A stretch of 64,000 bases of DNA from Pseudopithomyces maydicus (GCA_026873275.1 JANTUC010000005.1:1736001-1800000); one strand, 5' to 3'; positions 1 to 11,647 are shown, counted from the first letter of the stretch. Numbers and translations: made by a program. The notes: generated by a model not told the origin, from the sequence alone.

Positions 1-548
1 CCCTTCCATGGCGAAACCCAAGCCCGAGGAACACGGAAAACCTCGCGCGCCCGGCGGTTCTCTAGCGCCGGCGTACAGTGTCGTATCTGTTGCCTTTTTC
101 GCCTCGCCTCACGATTCTTGTCGTACGATCGGCCCAGGTGCCGACACGAAAGGATTTGTTCGGCAGCCGGAAGGCGGGTTAATTGCTTTGGATATCACTG
201 GTGGGAGTGTGCATGCGTTGGATCAGTAGTAGAGCCGTAAATGCCGCAAGACGTTGGAACAGAGCAAAGGTAAGCTGTATCGGGGTAAATATTCACGCGT
301 CTCCCCGTGTCTGGCGAAGGTGTAGCGTGCAGAGCGGTTTCAGGAAACACTGAATAAGCCTGCAGCCAGATGTTCTGGAAAGGTAAAAGCCGCTCTCGTA
401 ATCTACCGTACTGGTCACATGGGCCATGAAATGAGCGAAGTAAGACAACGTTCAGACGCGCTCAGTATAGGCGTTGTCTTGAACATGGGCATCTGGCCAC
501 GGTAGGAACATGTCTCTAGTTGCTCCTGCAATGTTGCGTACAAGGCAC
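1..548. other. intergenic, no gene supported
   Basis: This is the 3' flank of the COG8 gene and extends to the window edge. A 73-codon open frame begins near position 8, but it resembles no family I know and has no coding signature. Nothing else was recognised. Confidence 0.5.
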
Positions 549-2018
549 CTAACGGCCAGGACTAACTACACGCTCGACTGGAGTTGACGTCCGGCTAGTG
601 CCCACGCCCGAAGCAAGTAGTTCTAATCGACTGGCCTGCACACGGTGTTTCTTCATCACATCTACCCACTCCTCTCCTGATCCCTGCCCATCAGCATCGT
701 CCGCATCCTCCAAGGCTGCGTTCAGATCTTCTTCTAGCAGAGCGATCATGATGCTGAAATCGCCTCCAAGTCTACCTAGTGAGCCTGCACAGTACAAGAC
801 CTGGGTGAGCAATGAGTCTCTTGAGGACCGATCCTGCACATTCGGGAGATAGGTTCGCAGTGTATCGAACAACATGTCCACCAAGTGCAATGGAAACGTG
901 GCAAGTGCCGAAGGTATCGGCTGTAGTGGGTTTGCTGACGCGGGAGTCTTGGCCGTGGGCACAGAGTGCTCATCGGATCCCGGAGCAGGCAGGGCTGAAG
1001 GAAATATTGATTTGTACATGGAGATGATGGCGAAACTCTGCTCGCGGAAGACTTCGAGGAACTTCTTCAGGTACTTTTCGGTCTGCTGACCAACAGCCCA
1101 CCCCGCTTCTGCTTTTCCTTTTTCGCCCACTCGCTTGTCGGTTTCCTGGTCTGCGAGCTCACGCAAAGGGTCGAGGGCTGAGAGCATCGACTCTAGGCAG
1201 GCGAGGCGACAGACGAGGAAGAGTGCGCCGAGGCTGCCTTCGCCGCTACCAATGCTACTCTGGCGCGTAGACCAGGCCTCGTCGAGCTCGGGAGCCACAC
1301 GGCGCAGCCAGCCGATGGTTCGCATGGCACCCGCGAGCTTGATGCCCTGCGACTGGAGGGAAGCAATGAGGTTTGTGGTCATGGCCTTCATTTCCTGCTC
1401 TGCTTGAGAGGATAGCGATGTAATCAAAGGCGAGTTCGGGTAGAGGGTGGACAGGCGCTTGATGTGGGCATACAGGTCCAAGGCCGAGGCATAGTTGGCG
1501 TTTGTAGACGCCGTGGCCGTGGCAGAGTGCGTGGGCGCGGTGGCCGACGACGAGATGGCCGACGAGAGCAAGGTGGGCAGGTCCAGCACATCGGAGACCC
1601 TGTCGATGTTTCTGGCGAGCAGCATGGCCTTCCGCCGGCGGTCGAGGATGGCGTTCTCGGAGCTCTTGGTGTACTTTTGCGAGAAGCTGTGGGCGGCGCT
1701 CTCCAGGTTGGGGAGCTCCTGCTGCACCGTCCCGGCGCTCTGTCCGATGTCAGGGAGAGCATGGCGGAGATGCGAGAGGTGGTCGGTGGAGGAGATGATG
1801 GGCTTGTGCGAGCGCTTCGCCAGCGCCTGGAGGGAGCGCAGGACGGACTGGGTGCTCTGCGAGAGCGACTGTGGTTCCAAGGACGTGAGAGCCGCCAGCG
1901 GGAGGGTCGTCAGGCGGGCCAGGTATGCGTTCGTGGTCGCGTCGTTTGGCGGCGGCCGCGCGCGCGCGTCCTGCGCGTCCAAGTACGGGGTCAGCAGCTC
2001 ATACAGCGGGTCTGCCAT
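549..2018 (-). CDS. COG8: Conserved oligomeric Golgi complex subunit 8 (Dor1-like)
   Basis: This is a subunit of the COG tethering complex, which captures retrograde vesicles at the Golgi. The 489-residue protein starts at the ATG at 2018 (MADPLYELLTPYLD). An in-frame ATG at 2096 would add 26 residues rich in R and P, which look like 5' leader. The N-terminal half has the Dor1/COG8 pattern: a short YLxRLTTLPL segment, then a helical coiled-coil region (residues about 40-170), then the conserved stretch LYPNSPLITSLSSQ followed by the LAGAMRTIGWLRRVAPEL segment. No membrane segment or intron is seen. The C-terminal 100 residues are acidic and then low in complexity. It is divergent from the UBE2O-like gene, with about 410 bp of GC-rich promoter between the two starts. 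Assignment rests on recognition of the family pattern. Confidence 0.85.
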   Translation of the reverse strand: MADPLYELLTPYLDAQDARARPPPNDATTNAYLARLTTLPLAALTSLEPQSLSQSTQSVLRSLQALAKRSHKPIISSTDHLSHLRHALPDIGQSAGTVQQELPNLESAAHSFSQKYTKSSENAILDRRRKAMLLARNIDRVSDVLDLPTLLSSAISSSATAPTHSATATASTNANYASALDLYAHIKRLSTLYPNSPLITSLSSQAEQEMKAMTTNLIASLQSQGIKLAGAMRTIGWLRRVAPELDEAWSTRQSSIGSGEGSLGALFLVCRLACLESMLSALDPLRELADQETDKRVGEKGKAEAGWAVGQQTEKYLKKFLEVFREQSFAIISMYKSIFPSALPAPGSDEHSVPTAKTPASANPLQPIPSALATFPLHLVDMLFDTLRTYLPNVQDRSSRDSLLTQVLYCAGSLGRLGGDFSIMIALLEEDLNAALEDADDADGQGSGEEWVDVMKKHRVQASRLELLASGVGTSRTSTPVERVVSPGR

Positions 2019-2429
2019 GTTGGAGAGGCCAGACAGCTGTCCCAGCGTGGCGGCCGGAGGTGGTGGGCGTCGCCGCAAGCGTTCGGCTCCGTGCACACGT
2101 CTGGCGAAAGCGGGCTATTCTTCACATGGTACCGCCGCCAAAGTTCCTAGGCACACAATTTGTCTTCTGACTACACGCCTGGTGGCTCTTCACCTCCAGG
2201 CCGCCCTCGCAGTATCGCCGCCGCCCACCCACCCGTCGCCGTCGCCGTTGCCGCCGCCCAGACATTGTCAAGCCTCCCATCGCCCGCCTCTCACCGACAG
2301 CCCCGCCCTGCCCGCTGCGTCTTCACCTCCCGCTGCAGAGCCCCCGCCCAGGACACCCTCCCGTCCAGCCGCGATCCCGTCGAGAACACCGCAAGCCCAA
2401 TAGGCAGGAACACCGCAGCAGACGCCCAC
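2019..2429. promoter_or_regulatory. shared divergent promoter of COG8 and UBE2O-like gene
   Basis: About 410 bp lie between the two start codons. The part at about 2213-2262 is a low-complexity CCG/GTC-rich tract. No TATA box or other clear site was seen. Confidence 0.4.
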
Positions 2430-5280
2430 ATGGGCAGCCAACCGGCCGACGTCGTCTTCTGCGTCGAAGACACGGTGGGCTTGAAGGGCGACAGGCTCAG
2501 CGTCGGTGTCGTGGACCGCTGCTTCGGCGACATTGATAGCCACTCTCCGCGCCCCCAGCGAGACTATAGCGAGGACATCGAGCACCACGAACATGTGTCC
2601 GAGGAGGATTTCGCAAAATTCATGTGGAGCGGCATCCCCCCGAGGGGCACTGTGCTTGTCTCATGGCAGACCAAATACAAGACGGAACTGATACCCGAAG
2701 CACGCCTAGAACTGCTCGACAGGGCTCTGTATGTTGGCGATGTCGTCAAGCGCACCTTCAAAGACCCCATGAGCGGCACCGTCATCGGCACAAAGGCTGT
2801 GTGCACCCTCCTGTCCGTCGACAAATTCAGCTCCAGCATCCTCACGCCGAACGGGGCCGAGGACCATTCGATCCGCGTCGTGCCCGCAGATGAACTGATC
2901 AACATACACGAGTACGTCGAGGGCGCCTTGGTCGTTTATGGAGATTGGGTGGGGCGCATCGACCAGGTCTGTGACGAGGTCGCCGTCAAGTTGTCGAATA
3001 ATTCCGTCGTTGTGGTGGAAGACCCGGAAGATTTGGAATATCAAGATTTCACTCTTGACCGCCTCAGCGTCGGAGATGTCGTCCGGACGAAGAAGGAAAC
3101 CTCCGAAGAGGGCGCTGGAGGTACGGTGCCTTTGATCCCAACATACGCCCCGAGGGAACCGTCGTCGAAACTCGCACCGTTTTCATCGATGTGCGGTGGC
3201 TTACTAGGAAGATTGGGCCAGGCGTTTCGGATGACTTTTCAGAACCACCACCGCGTCTCTATGCCGACGAAATGCAGGATCCCAAATTCCGCATTTACGA
3301 TGCAGCACGTTCCGCTGACATCTCGCTTCCTTACGCTGCTAACGGTACCGATCGTTCGTATCAGGTGGCTGAGGTTGCCGTTGGAGATCGTGTCCGTTTC
3401 AAAGATATTGCAGGTGCGGCCGTCAAGTACGACGGCTCGGTCACCCTGCCGAATGGTTACCCTCAGGGAAAGGTGGATCGGAAACTGCGCACTGAAACCC
3501 TGGGTTACGATATGAACGCCTTCCATGTAATGCAAACTCACACCAAAGTGACAGTCCAGTGGCAGGATCTCACCATCACCGAGGACTTGAGCCCCGCCTT
3601 AATACCTGACCCCAACGTGGAGGACGATGACGAGGTCTGGCCTGGTGAGGTCGTCTGCACCAAGGAGCAAGCCGAGGGCCCTGGGCCTGATGTTCCCTGG
3701 ACATTTAGACCAGCAAAGGTTGGCATCGTACAAGCAGTGAAATCACGCGACCGGATAGCTACTGTCCGATGGTTCGAGAATCCTACCATCCAATTTCTCG
3801 ACGACGATGTAATACCTCCTTCTGAGACCGGGAAACTCGTTGCAGTTTCTGAAGATGTCAGCTTATATGATATACGCTCGACACCAAGCCTGACTCGACG
3901 TCGCGGCGATTTTGTGCTTGTTCACCCAAATTCTGTCGAGCCCAGCTCGCTACCAAATAATCTACAAGGACCTTCATGGTTTGGAGAGGTGATAGACTTG
4001 GGACTAGATGGCAAAATCACAGTAAGGCTTGGCGCAGCCGATCCGATTGTGGATGTGCGAATTGCCATAGAAAGTGCTACTCTCGCATACAGTAGCGATA
4101 TGGACGATCACATGGGAATCGGCGAATCAGATGATGAAGATGAAGATGACTCGGATGAAGAAGAAAGTGTCTCAGATTTTGACTCCCGGTCGTTCAACGA
4201 AATGTGGATTGAGTATGAAGGCATGGACGGAGAGCCTATCGAGGGTAATGAGGAAGACTGGTCAACAGAAGATGAAGATGATTCTGATACCGACACTTCT
4301 ATGCCAGACCTTGTATCTGTGGACGATATGGCGACTTCAAATACCACCCCAGATGCGACCTCTGATGCTGAACACAAAAACAATCCTCTTCCCCCGAAGA
4401 AAAGAACGAGTCTGCTTCAGTGCAGGGTACCGACGGCACAGCTTTAGAAAACAACCCACCCCAAGGTCCTACGCCATTTCTAATACTAGACACTCCCCCA
4501 CCTTCTGATCACCATTATATTATGAAACAACCAACTTCCTCCTCGACTTCCATGCGTCGCATCGCCAAAGAACACAAGATTCTCCGAACCTCCCTCCCGC
4601 CCAACATTTTCGTTCGTTCATGGGAATCCCGCCTCGATCTTCTGCGTGTCCTGATAATCGGGCCGGAAGACACCCCCTATGAATACGCTCCCTTTATCAT
4701 CGACTTCCACCTCTCATCAGAATATCCGCAGTACCCACCCGAAGCATTCTTCCATAGTTGGACGAATGGAAATGGTCCGGTAAACCCCAATCTGTACGAG
4801 GACGGAAAAATATGCCTGTCTTTGCTAGGCACATGGCACGCGGATGAACGCAACGAGAGCTGGAGTCCCAGCAAGAGTACCCTGCTCCAGGTGCTGGTCA
4901 GCATAATGGGTCTGGTGCTGGTCAAAGATCCTTACTACAACGAGGCAGGGTATGATGTCCATCGTCAAGCGCAGGAAACAAGGCCCAATAGTGCGCTCTA
5001 CACGGAACGCTCCTATTTCCGAACAAGAGCCTTCATTGCGCATGCTCTTACCAAGGATGTCGCACCTTTCTCTGAAGAGTTGAAGTATCTTTACCGAGAC
5101 GAAAGCAAGGATGCTCCCAAATTATTGGAAAAGGCCATCGATGCAAGCAAAACAGTATTAGAGCGAAGCGCAGAAGACAACGACGAGGAACGTGACGGAC
5201 TTAGGAGGATCAGTCTTGGTGCCACGGTTATGTTGAAGAGACAGCTGGAAAAGTTAATGGAGTTGAAGGCGAAGCCTTAG
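2430..5280 (+). CDS. UBE2O-like E2/E3 hybrid ubiquitin-conjugating enzyme (two apparent -1 frameshifts)
   Basis: UBE2O-family proteins carry ubiquitin on a C-terminal UBC domain and act as combined E2/E3 enzymes in quality control. Start is the ATG at 2430 (MGSQPADVVFCVED). Residues about 1-600 are the family's beta-rich N-terminal regions. An acidic D/E-rich linker follows (4130-4300), then the UBC domain (about 4540-5000). The active-site Cys codon is 4813-4815, in NPNLYEDGKICLSLLGTW, followed by the WSPSKSTLLQVLVSI helix. The frame changes twice without splice signals. At 3090-3099, GRWRYGAFDPNIRPEGTVV continues one base back. Near the A5 run at 4376-4380 the frame again slips by one base into SSPEEKNESASVQG. 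Each is fixed by a single added base, giving about 950 residues. I read these as sequencing deletions, not decay, because the protein is conserved on both sides. Confidence 0.85.
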
Positions 5281-5965
5281 CAGCTTGCTTCTGACAGGGA
5301 CTGATTTTGCATCGCGTGGCGTTGGTACGGCATGGTATCTACGGTGGAATTCATACGATGTATTGACTCATTTGGCGCATGCAGTATCACTTCTCCTAGT
5401 TATGGGTATACTGAATGGTACTATAGGCGCACGTAGTGTATAGTTTCTACGCGCAATAACAGCCCAATGCTACAATTCTTTGGACCTACGATGTCCAGCT
5501 GAACGCTAAAGTTTTTTTTCTGTGTGACCTGGTTCCGCACATTCCGCTCTAGATCCCGTTAGCGATCAGGCTCGTACGAACTCGCCGCTAAAATTCCCGT
5601 TCCTGGCCTTGGCTAAAGTTGATGGTCTAGTCTCTTAATATATAATGATGATGTAGGTTAAGACGCTCAGTAGCCTTGGCAGAGATCCACAACCATGTGT
5701 TCGCGCTACTCTATTGCCATGCAAGTAGATATTGTGGGGTAATGTGGCTTGTCGCTATATGTATCTCGGATGTTTGAAGCCGCTTGTTGTTAAATTCTAT
5801 ATATGACGTAGAGAGGACATTTGGAGAAGCATAAAGAGTTCGAGTCTCCTATTTAACTGTATCAAAAGTACCGTATCTCTAGATTCTGTATCTGTGGATC
5901 AATCACCACACCTAGGGACTGAGCCATCTTCATTCCGACCTATCACGACTGAGAGCACCATCACA
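5281..5965. other. intergenic, 3' flank and lipocalin upstream region
   Basis: AT-richer sequence holding the UBE2O 3' end and the lipocalin promoter. No gene, RNA or clear motif was seen. Confidence 0.5.
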
Positions 5966-6728
5966 ATGCGTCCTACCATATTTTTCCCTCTCATCGCCTC
6001 GGCTTCAGCAATGTACTTTCCTCGTGCCGAACCTGCCTCGTCACAAATACCACTAGTTCAAGACGCTCTCTACGATGGGTACATTTCTTCCACTTCACCC
6101 CTACTAGTTTTTTCCTATCTAACTTTGTCTATTTAGGAAATGCTTCTACCCTAAGCCCTTTCCCCATTTCAACCTCACGGCCTACCTTGGAACCTGGTAT
6201 CAAGTAGCCGGTACGCCATTCGGACCAACCGCAGGGGCCCGGTGTGTAACCGCGCAGTATTCACTCAACCAGAATGGCTCGGTCAAGGTTGTGAACACAG
6301 CAGCTGTTGGCCCACAAGCTATCAGCATCGAGGGCACAGCAACTCCGGTAGCGAAGAGCTACGCAGATGCAGGCGCGTTTAAAGTGGAGTTTCCGCAGAC
6401 ACCTTCAACAGATGAGTGTCCCGGGCCAAACTACATCGTTCAAGGTATGTCTGAGATACGAGCGATAGAAGCAAGGGACAAGAGGTGATGCTGACCAATT
6501 GAAGAATATTGCGGAGATCATGCGATTGTACAGACGCAGAACTGGACAACGCTTTATATCTTGAGCCGGGAGCGGGAACCTGCGGCCGTCAATATTGATG
6601 TGAGTTGATTGTGTAGATTGAATCATCAGGGACAAATCTAATACTTCATTCAGGCTTGGATTGACCGTGCTGTTGCGCTTGGGTCAGAAAGAAGTTTGAT
6701 ATCAAAGTTCAACCAAACAGGATGTTGA
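5966..6728 (+). CDS. Secreted lipocalin-domain protein
   Basis: Lipocalins are small beta-barrel proteins that bind hydrophobic ligands; the ligand here is unknown. Four exons fit exactly: 5966-6078, 6137-6444, 6505-6599 and 6654-6728, all with GT-AG junctions and matching phases, giving 196 residues. The N-terminus MRPTIFFPLIASASAMYF is a signal peptide. The lipocalin signature GTWYQVAGTPF lies about 15 residues after CFYPKPFPHFN. The later strands include ARCVTAQYSL, YIVQEYCGDHAIVQTQNWTTLYILSRE, and the family C-terminus AWIDRAVALGSERSLISKFNQTGC. The paired Cys residues (KCF, ARC, EYC, TGC) suggest disulfides, in keeping with secretion. It is the bacterial Blc/ApoD-like fungal group by pattern. 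Confidence 0.85.
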
Positions 6729-7899
6729 GCGTAAGTTGGTTAAGATCAATGAGAAAAAAATGCAAGACTATAAAAACAAGTGTTCCATGCAGTAAATCTG
6801 TCGTGTTAATTGATGCAAATCGCCTCGTGAGGATCAGCATGCAGGTGACCAAACTCAGCTCACAACTATTGCACTCTTTGAATGGAGCCGGTACTCGCAA
6901 AGGGTACCCAACCCTACAGCAATGTTTGAAACTGAAGCATAAGCTATAGCGTATATCATGTCTTTGGTAGATATGGGTATACTGACTCCATAGGTATGCC
7001 TGTTTCGGCATGCATTATGAGCGGTCCGGATAAGGAACGGGTACCATAACAATCATTTCATAGAGGCATCTGCTATCATGATGCTAAAGTCGAGATCTTG
7101 GTGGGTAACAACGAGAGTCAAGAATTCACGAATTCGATACAGACTGTTGAACAACCTCCTAGGAGACGTAGTGGAAGATCAGAGAAGGAACAATAGAAGC
7201 TACAATGGAAACCGTTTGGTCGGCTCATCGCATCACAATCAAATCGTCGACAGTATCGCCCTGATAATCTTAATCGTTTCCTTCTGACTCAGCTCTCGGA
7301 TTTTAACTTTTTCTTTAAGATCTTATCGATAAAATATGAGGGCGTAGATATCTTGTAGGACGCATCGTACAGCGAATCCGTAAAGCTTCTGTACCCAGGT
7401 AGACTAGCGTTGTTTGATAAGGTTAGGATCATCGTCTTCGGAACGCTTCCGCTGGCATTACATTTTCTATGATAGGTCATGCGAACGGGCACGCATGTAA
7501 AGCTGTCGGTCGCGTGGGTGGCTTGAATATGCCGTGCCGTGCCTTGAAGTAAATCGGTTGATGGCGTTTCCGACGTTAATGGTGAAGGCGGACGGCTTGG
7601 GAAGTTTCACATTGTTGTTTACCACCAGCAATGAGAACAACCATTGCATCCTTGACTGCGTGCATAGTTCTGTGGAATTCGCATAGTTCATTGCGACTGC
7701 TATTGTTGGGACATTGCCAAGCAGAGCACAGCCATCGTGAATTTCCGCAATGGGGGCCAATCTGACCCTAACATCATCTCACCATGTCGCCACCATAACC
7801 ACGTCTCCTTGAACTCATGTCGCTCGTTCTCCTTTGACGTTGTGCTAAACTGTAGCCCTTCCCCCTCCTGTGCGTGTGCGCCTCACACCGGCATCCGAA
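6729..7899. other. gene-poor intergenic stretch
   Basis: About 1.2 kb with only short open frames on either strand, none with a recognisable domain. No tRNA, repeat or transposon signature was seen. Confidence 0.5.
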
Positions 7900-8834
7900 A
7901 TGCCCTCCTATACCCTCCGCGTCGCTCTCCTCCTCGCGCCTACTCTTGCCCTCCAATTCCCATTCTCGGCCCTCGTCGTCATTCTCGAGCGCATCACTCG
8001 CTCCCTTTTCCTCTCCCATACGACCCGCGACTACTTCCGCAGCGGCGCGCGCGGCTTCACCGTCCCAGGCACCGACATCACCATCAATGACGACTCTGCG
8101 CCAACGCTAGCTTTTCTTGGGGTCAGCGTGCTTGGGATGCTGCTCTCCTGCTTGTGCGCAGCGGGAATGTGGGAATTGCGGCGAGTGGACGGTATAAAGG
8201 GTGCTGGGCACAGGGCGTGGTGTTGGGGCGTGCTCGCCATGCAAGCTGTAGTGCTGGGTGTGAGCGTGGGGGTCCTGGGGTGGGCCAGCGCGCTGCAGGC
8301 TACGCAAGAGGATGCAAATCTGGGGAGCGGAAAGGCGTTTACAAGAGAGACATGGTTATGCGAAATCGGAAAGTTGTATACTGAGGAGCAGGACTGGGCG
8401 GGAAGCGCCTGTGGCACCGCGGTGCGTAGGCCTCCATCCAGTGTACCTCCCGAGGGTGTCACGCTGACAAAATACAGAAAGCGACACGGTTCATGCTTAT
8501 TCCCGTGGCCATCTCGGCGGTCGTATCCATGGTCGCTGTGTGGTTTGCAGCGAAGCAAAGGGGTGGTGCGAGCTGGCTGCTTCGTGGGGAAGGCCGCTAT
8601 GGAGGCTTTCAAAGCGTATACGAAATGGGCCCTCCGCCACCGCAATATCAACAAGCCCCGCCGCATTTCTATCCAGCACCACAAGGATATCCTCAGCAGC
8701 CTTACCCACAGCCTATATATGCAGCACCACCTCAAGGGTATCCCCACCAATCTTACCCACAACCCGTGCACACAGCACCGCCGCAAGTACAAAAAGGTGG
8801 CCCGGTTGTGGGGGAACAACCCATTTTCCGATAG
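7900..8834 (+). CDS. Four-pass membrane protein with Pro/Tyr-rich tail
   Basis: Not recognised as a named family. Two exons (7900-8421 and 8478-8834, donor gtgcgt, acceptor acag) join in phase 0 to give 292 residues. Visible hydrophobic segments are near residues 5-28, 65-90, 100-125 and, just after the splice, FMLIPVAISAVVSMVAVWFA. A loop before the last segment carries two Cys (WLCEIG, GSACGTA), as in tetraspan fungal plasma-membrane proteins of the SUR7/PalI type, but no diagnostic motif is present. The cytosolic tail has repeated PQGYP / PYPQP units (about 8640-8790). Start chosen at MPSYTLRVALLL because the first membrane segment follows at once. Confidence 0.7.
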
Positions 8835-10386
8835 CAAAAAAGGGCCTGGTAATGATAGAACGAATAGACATTTCATATATCTACTTTCACCTGTAATACC
8901 AACGTTTCCATCTCATGATAGATAATTGCATAGTACCCAAAGATTTTGTAGTACTTTGTGCCATTTCTTGATTCATGATCTTATGATGTTTTTGAACATG
9001 CTCATAGAAGAATCAGGTGGTAGCCTATTCGAAAAGTAAGAAATCTACTCTTTGATGGATTTTGAAAAGTGGTAGAATGCCGATCATTAGTATAACCAAC
9101 CTACATAAGAGATTTTTTAAAATGAACGTCACGCGCTTGAGAATAGATAGTTCTCTTGCAGATTATTCATTGCGGAGCAGGAGTTTCATGTTGTGAAATT
9201 ACGTCCTAGCCGAAGTCCACCTGGTGCGTGAGCGGGAAATTACGTTGAACCACGAGATGAACAGTTCCTCGCACGCACGACAATTATGGATCTCACAAAG
9301 TTGAAGTGCTTTTCTCATTTGCTCGCCGTAATGATATCTTGCGGCATTATGAGTGTTCTAGTTGCCTGATCTTGATTGTGACTGATATGCTGCCCCCACA
9401 TCTTCTCGGTTCATGGAGACGACGGCTTATGCCACCACAGGTATCTCAAATTAGTCTGGAGGATGATTCCATCATCAAGAAGACATATGAAAGATACGAG
9501 TGCCGATGTCATGATACTAATTTGGTATGTCCTAGACAACGAACCAATCAATGGTGTTCAATTAACGTCGTTCGAACCTGTACGACGTTAATCACTCTGG
9601 GTGACCGACTTGACGAATGTTTTTTTATTTGGATTGATTTCAGAGTGTTGTTACCTTGCACCACTGAGTTACCTCAGAATGGCCCACCAACGTCCAATTA
9701 AAACAGGTATGCTAGACTTTGTGTTTCCCTGAGGCTCGAACCTTTCCTAGTTGGTGTATGCTGCTCTCATTCTTCTATTCATATGGTTTCAGTATCTGTT
9801 CAAAAGACATGCTCCTGAAGTGAAACGTACAACACAGGGACCTTCGGTGAGGCGATTTCGATTTGCTTAGCGTGATGGCTTGAGCTTACGGCGCAGTGCT
9901 GGCTCGGAAAATTAGCCTATTCTGGGTGAAGCTGTGACTCTTAACTATCGCATCTGCACCGAGATGCTGCGCTTGTTTGTGCTGATAAGGCTCAATCTGT
10001 CCACTGCATCGACTAACGAACGCCTTGCTGCACCGATGACTCTTACCCATGGCAGCATGTTCAGCTCTTTAGTCCCACCTTCCCTTCTTGTATGTTAGCT
10101 TGCCTGACTTCCCCACGAAGAAAATCAAGCTTCACGATATGTTTGCTTAAATCCGAAAGTGCAACGTGGTTATAGTCGAGGATCATCAATTGAATGACTG
10201 TTCCTGATGCAGAGACTGACTCACGATGTTAGCGATCTGTACCAGAATGGTTCGTCGCTTCTATAGCGTTGATGTTACACGAGCAGTGGAAATGTAAATT
10301 GCAGCATAGTATGGTTATTTAAGAACACATGGTAAGACACATACAGTATCGACGCAGCTTCCTTCACGTCCATTGCACAATCTAAA
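8835..10386. other. gene-poor intergenic stretch with one perfect inverted repeat
   Basis: About 1.55 kb. A 131-codon open frame at 9306-9701 shows no family resemblance and is not called. A perfect 10-bp inverted repeat sits at 9561-9592. The region just before 10387 is the aminopeptidase promoter. Confidence 0.5.
9561..9592. repeat. perfect 10-bp inverted repeat, 12-nt loop
   Basis: ATTAACGTCG at 9561-9570 is matched by its exact complement CGACGTTAAT at 9583-9592. The 12-nt loop contains TTCGAA. It could be a dimeric factor site or a hairpin. About one such repeat per window is expected by chance. Confidence 0.6.
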
Positions 10387-11647
10387 ATGTCTCAATCCAC
10401 CGCCTCATCTACTCCTCGTCAGCGCGTGCGCGACTTGCTTCCTACCGTTCATCTAGGTCGCTATCCAACGGGGCCAAAGAATAGCCTTACCGATGTGCCT
10501 GGTGTTTTGGTCTCAACGCAGTCTATTCATTCCTCCCCGAATTATCCCGATGCACCAGAGAATTCAATCAACACAGGCATCACTACAATCTTGCCTCGCA
10601 AAGATTGGTTTCACAAAGCCTGCTTCGCAGGGATATTTCGGTTCAATGGCTCTGGGGAGATGACGGGTATGTATTTAGCTCATCCAACTCCTCTTTATGT
10701 GTACTGACATCCCTTTCGGCTCGCACTGGATTGAAGAAACTGGGCTTCTGCACTCGCCTATCGTGATCACCGGCAGTTTCGGTGTTGGGTCGGCTTACAA
10801 TGGTATATATGAATATGCCATTCGGGAGTACGGGGATGCGCAGGGCAAAGTGGACTGGTTCCTCACACCGGTGGTGGCTGAAACATTTGATGGCTTCATG
10901 CACGATGTTACCAAATTTGCCGTTACACCACAGCACGTTGTCCAAGGAATTGATTCAGCGAGCAGCGACCCTGTGAAAGAGGGTAACACGGGAGGCGGGA
11001 CAGGCATGCTGGCTCATTGGTTCAAGGGTGGGACGGGCAATAGCAGTCGTGTTGTGAAAGGCGAGGATGAGAAAAGCTACACAGTTGCGGCGCTGGTGCA
11101 AGCGAACTACGGCGCCATGCGCGACTTTCGCATTTCCGGAGCACCGATCGGGAGGTTGATATTCGAAGAGCAAGAACGCATAGGGCTCGAGAATCCGGAA
11201 GATCCGAGACTGATGTCCCAAGCTGGATTGCTGTTCAAACACATCCGTGAACACAAGGACAAAAAAGACGGATCGATCATCGTCATACTTGCCACGGACG
11301 CACCGCTACACCCTACGCAACTTCAACGTCTGGCGAAGCGGGCTACGGTTGGATTATCCCGAGCAGGAGGATGGGGGGCGAATCCTTCGGGAGATATCTT
11401 TTTGGCTCTATCCACGGCAGCGGAGGTTGAGGTCCAGAACGACTCGGATCGTTGGACGCCCAAGGAAAGAAGCATAAACATGACAGAAGATGCAACAATC
11501 AGTGCTTTGTTCGAAGCTGGGGCAGATGCGGTGGAGGAGGCGATACTGAATGCCGTGTGCATGGCAGAAAGCATGCAGGGGTTCAATGCAACGGTGGATG
11601 CGTTGGATCTGGACAGGGTGAAGGAATTGATGGAAAAATACTTGTAG
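10387..11647 (+). CDS. P1/S58-family aminopeptidase (DmpA / BapA-like)
   Basis: S58 peptidases (L-aminopeptidase D-esterase, beta-peptidyl aminopeptidase) cleave themselves before a Ser that becomes the nucleophile. Exon 1 is 10387-10666 (MSQSTASSTPRQRVRDLLP, typical LTDVPGVLVSTQ start). Exon 2 is taken from 10719 to 11647, giving 402 residues. Family motifs: GIFRFNGSGEMTG / SHWIEETGLL, VITGSFGVGSAYNG, VVAETFDGF, GNTGGGTGM, ILATDAPLHPTQLQRLAKRATVGLSRAGGWG. The nucleophile Ser codon is 11387-11389, in NPSGDIFLALSTA. The residue before Ser is Pro. The intron has a good donor (gtatgt) and branch point (ctgac) but ends in CG instead of AG at 10717-10718. One missing A would restore ttcag. No signal peptide, so probably cytosolic. 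Confidence 0.85.

Noticed and set aside
8..229. 73-codon open frame at the window start
   Set aside because: No family resemblance and no coding evidence.
1464..2403. Long plus-strand open frames (228-302 codons) opposite COG8
   Set aside because: Arginine-, valine- and glycine-rich antisense shadows of a GC-rich gene.
3087..4380. UBE2O-like gene as a pseudogene or a case of programmed frameshifting
   Set aside because: Similar one-base losses occur in several unrelated conserved genes, so sequencing error is simpler.
8031..8876. 281-codon minus-strand frame opposite the four-pass membrane protein
   Set aside because: Crosses the intron of the plus-strand gene and has no domain.
9306..9701. 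131-codon open frame in the gene-poor region
   Set aside because: Composition and lack of any motif suggest chance; left as intergenic.
10667..10734. Use of the AG at about 10734 as acceptor in the aminopeptidase
   Set aside because: It would delete the conserved HWIE segment after GEMTG.
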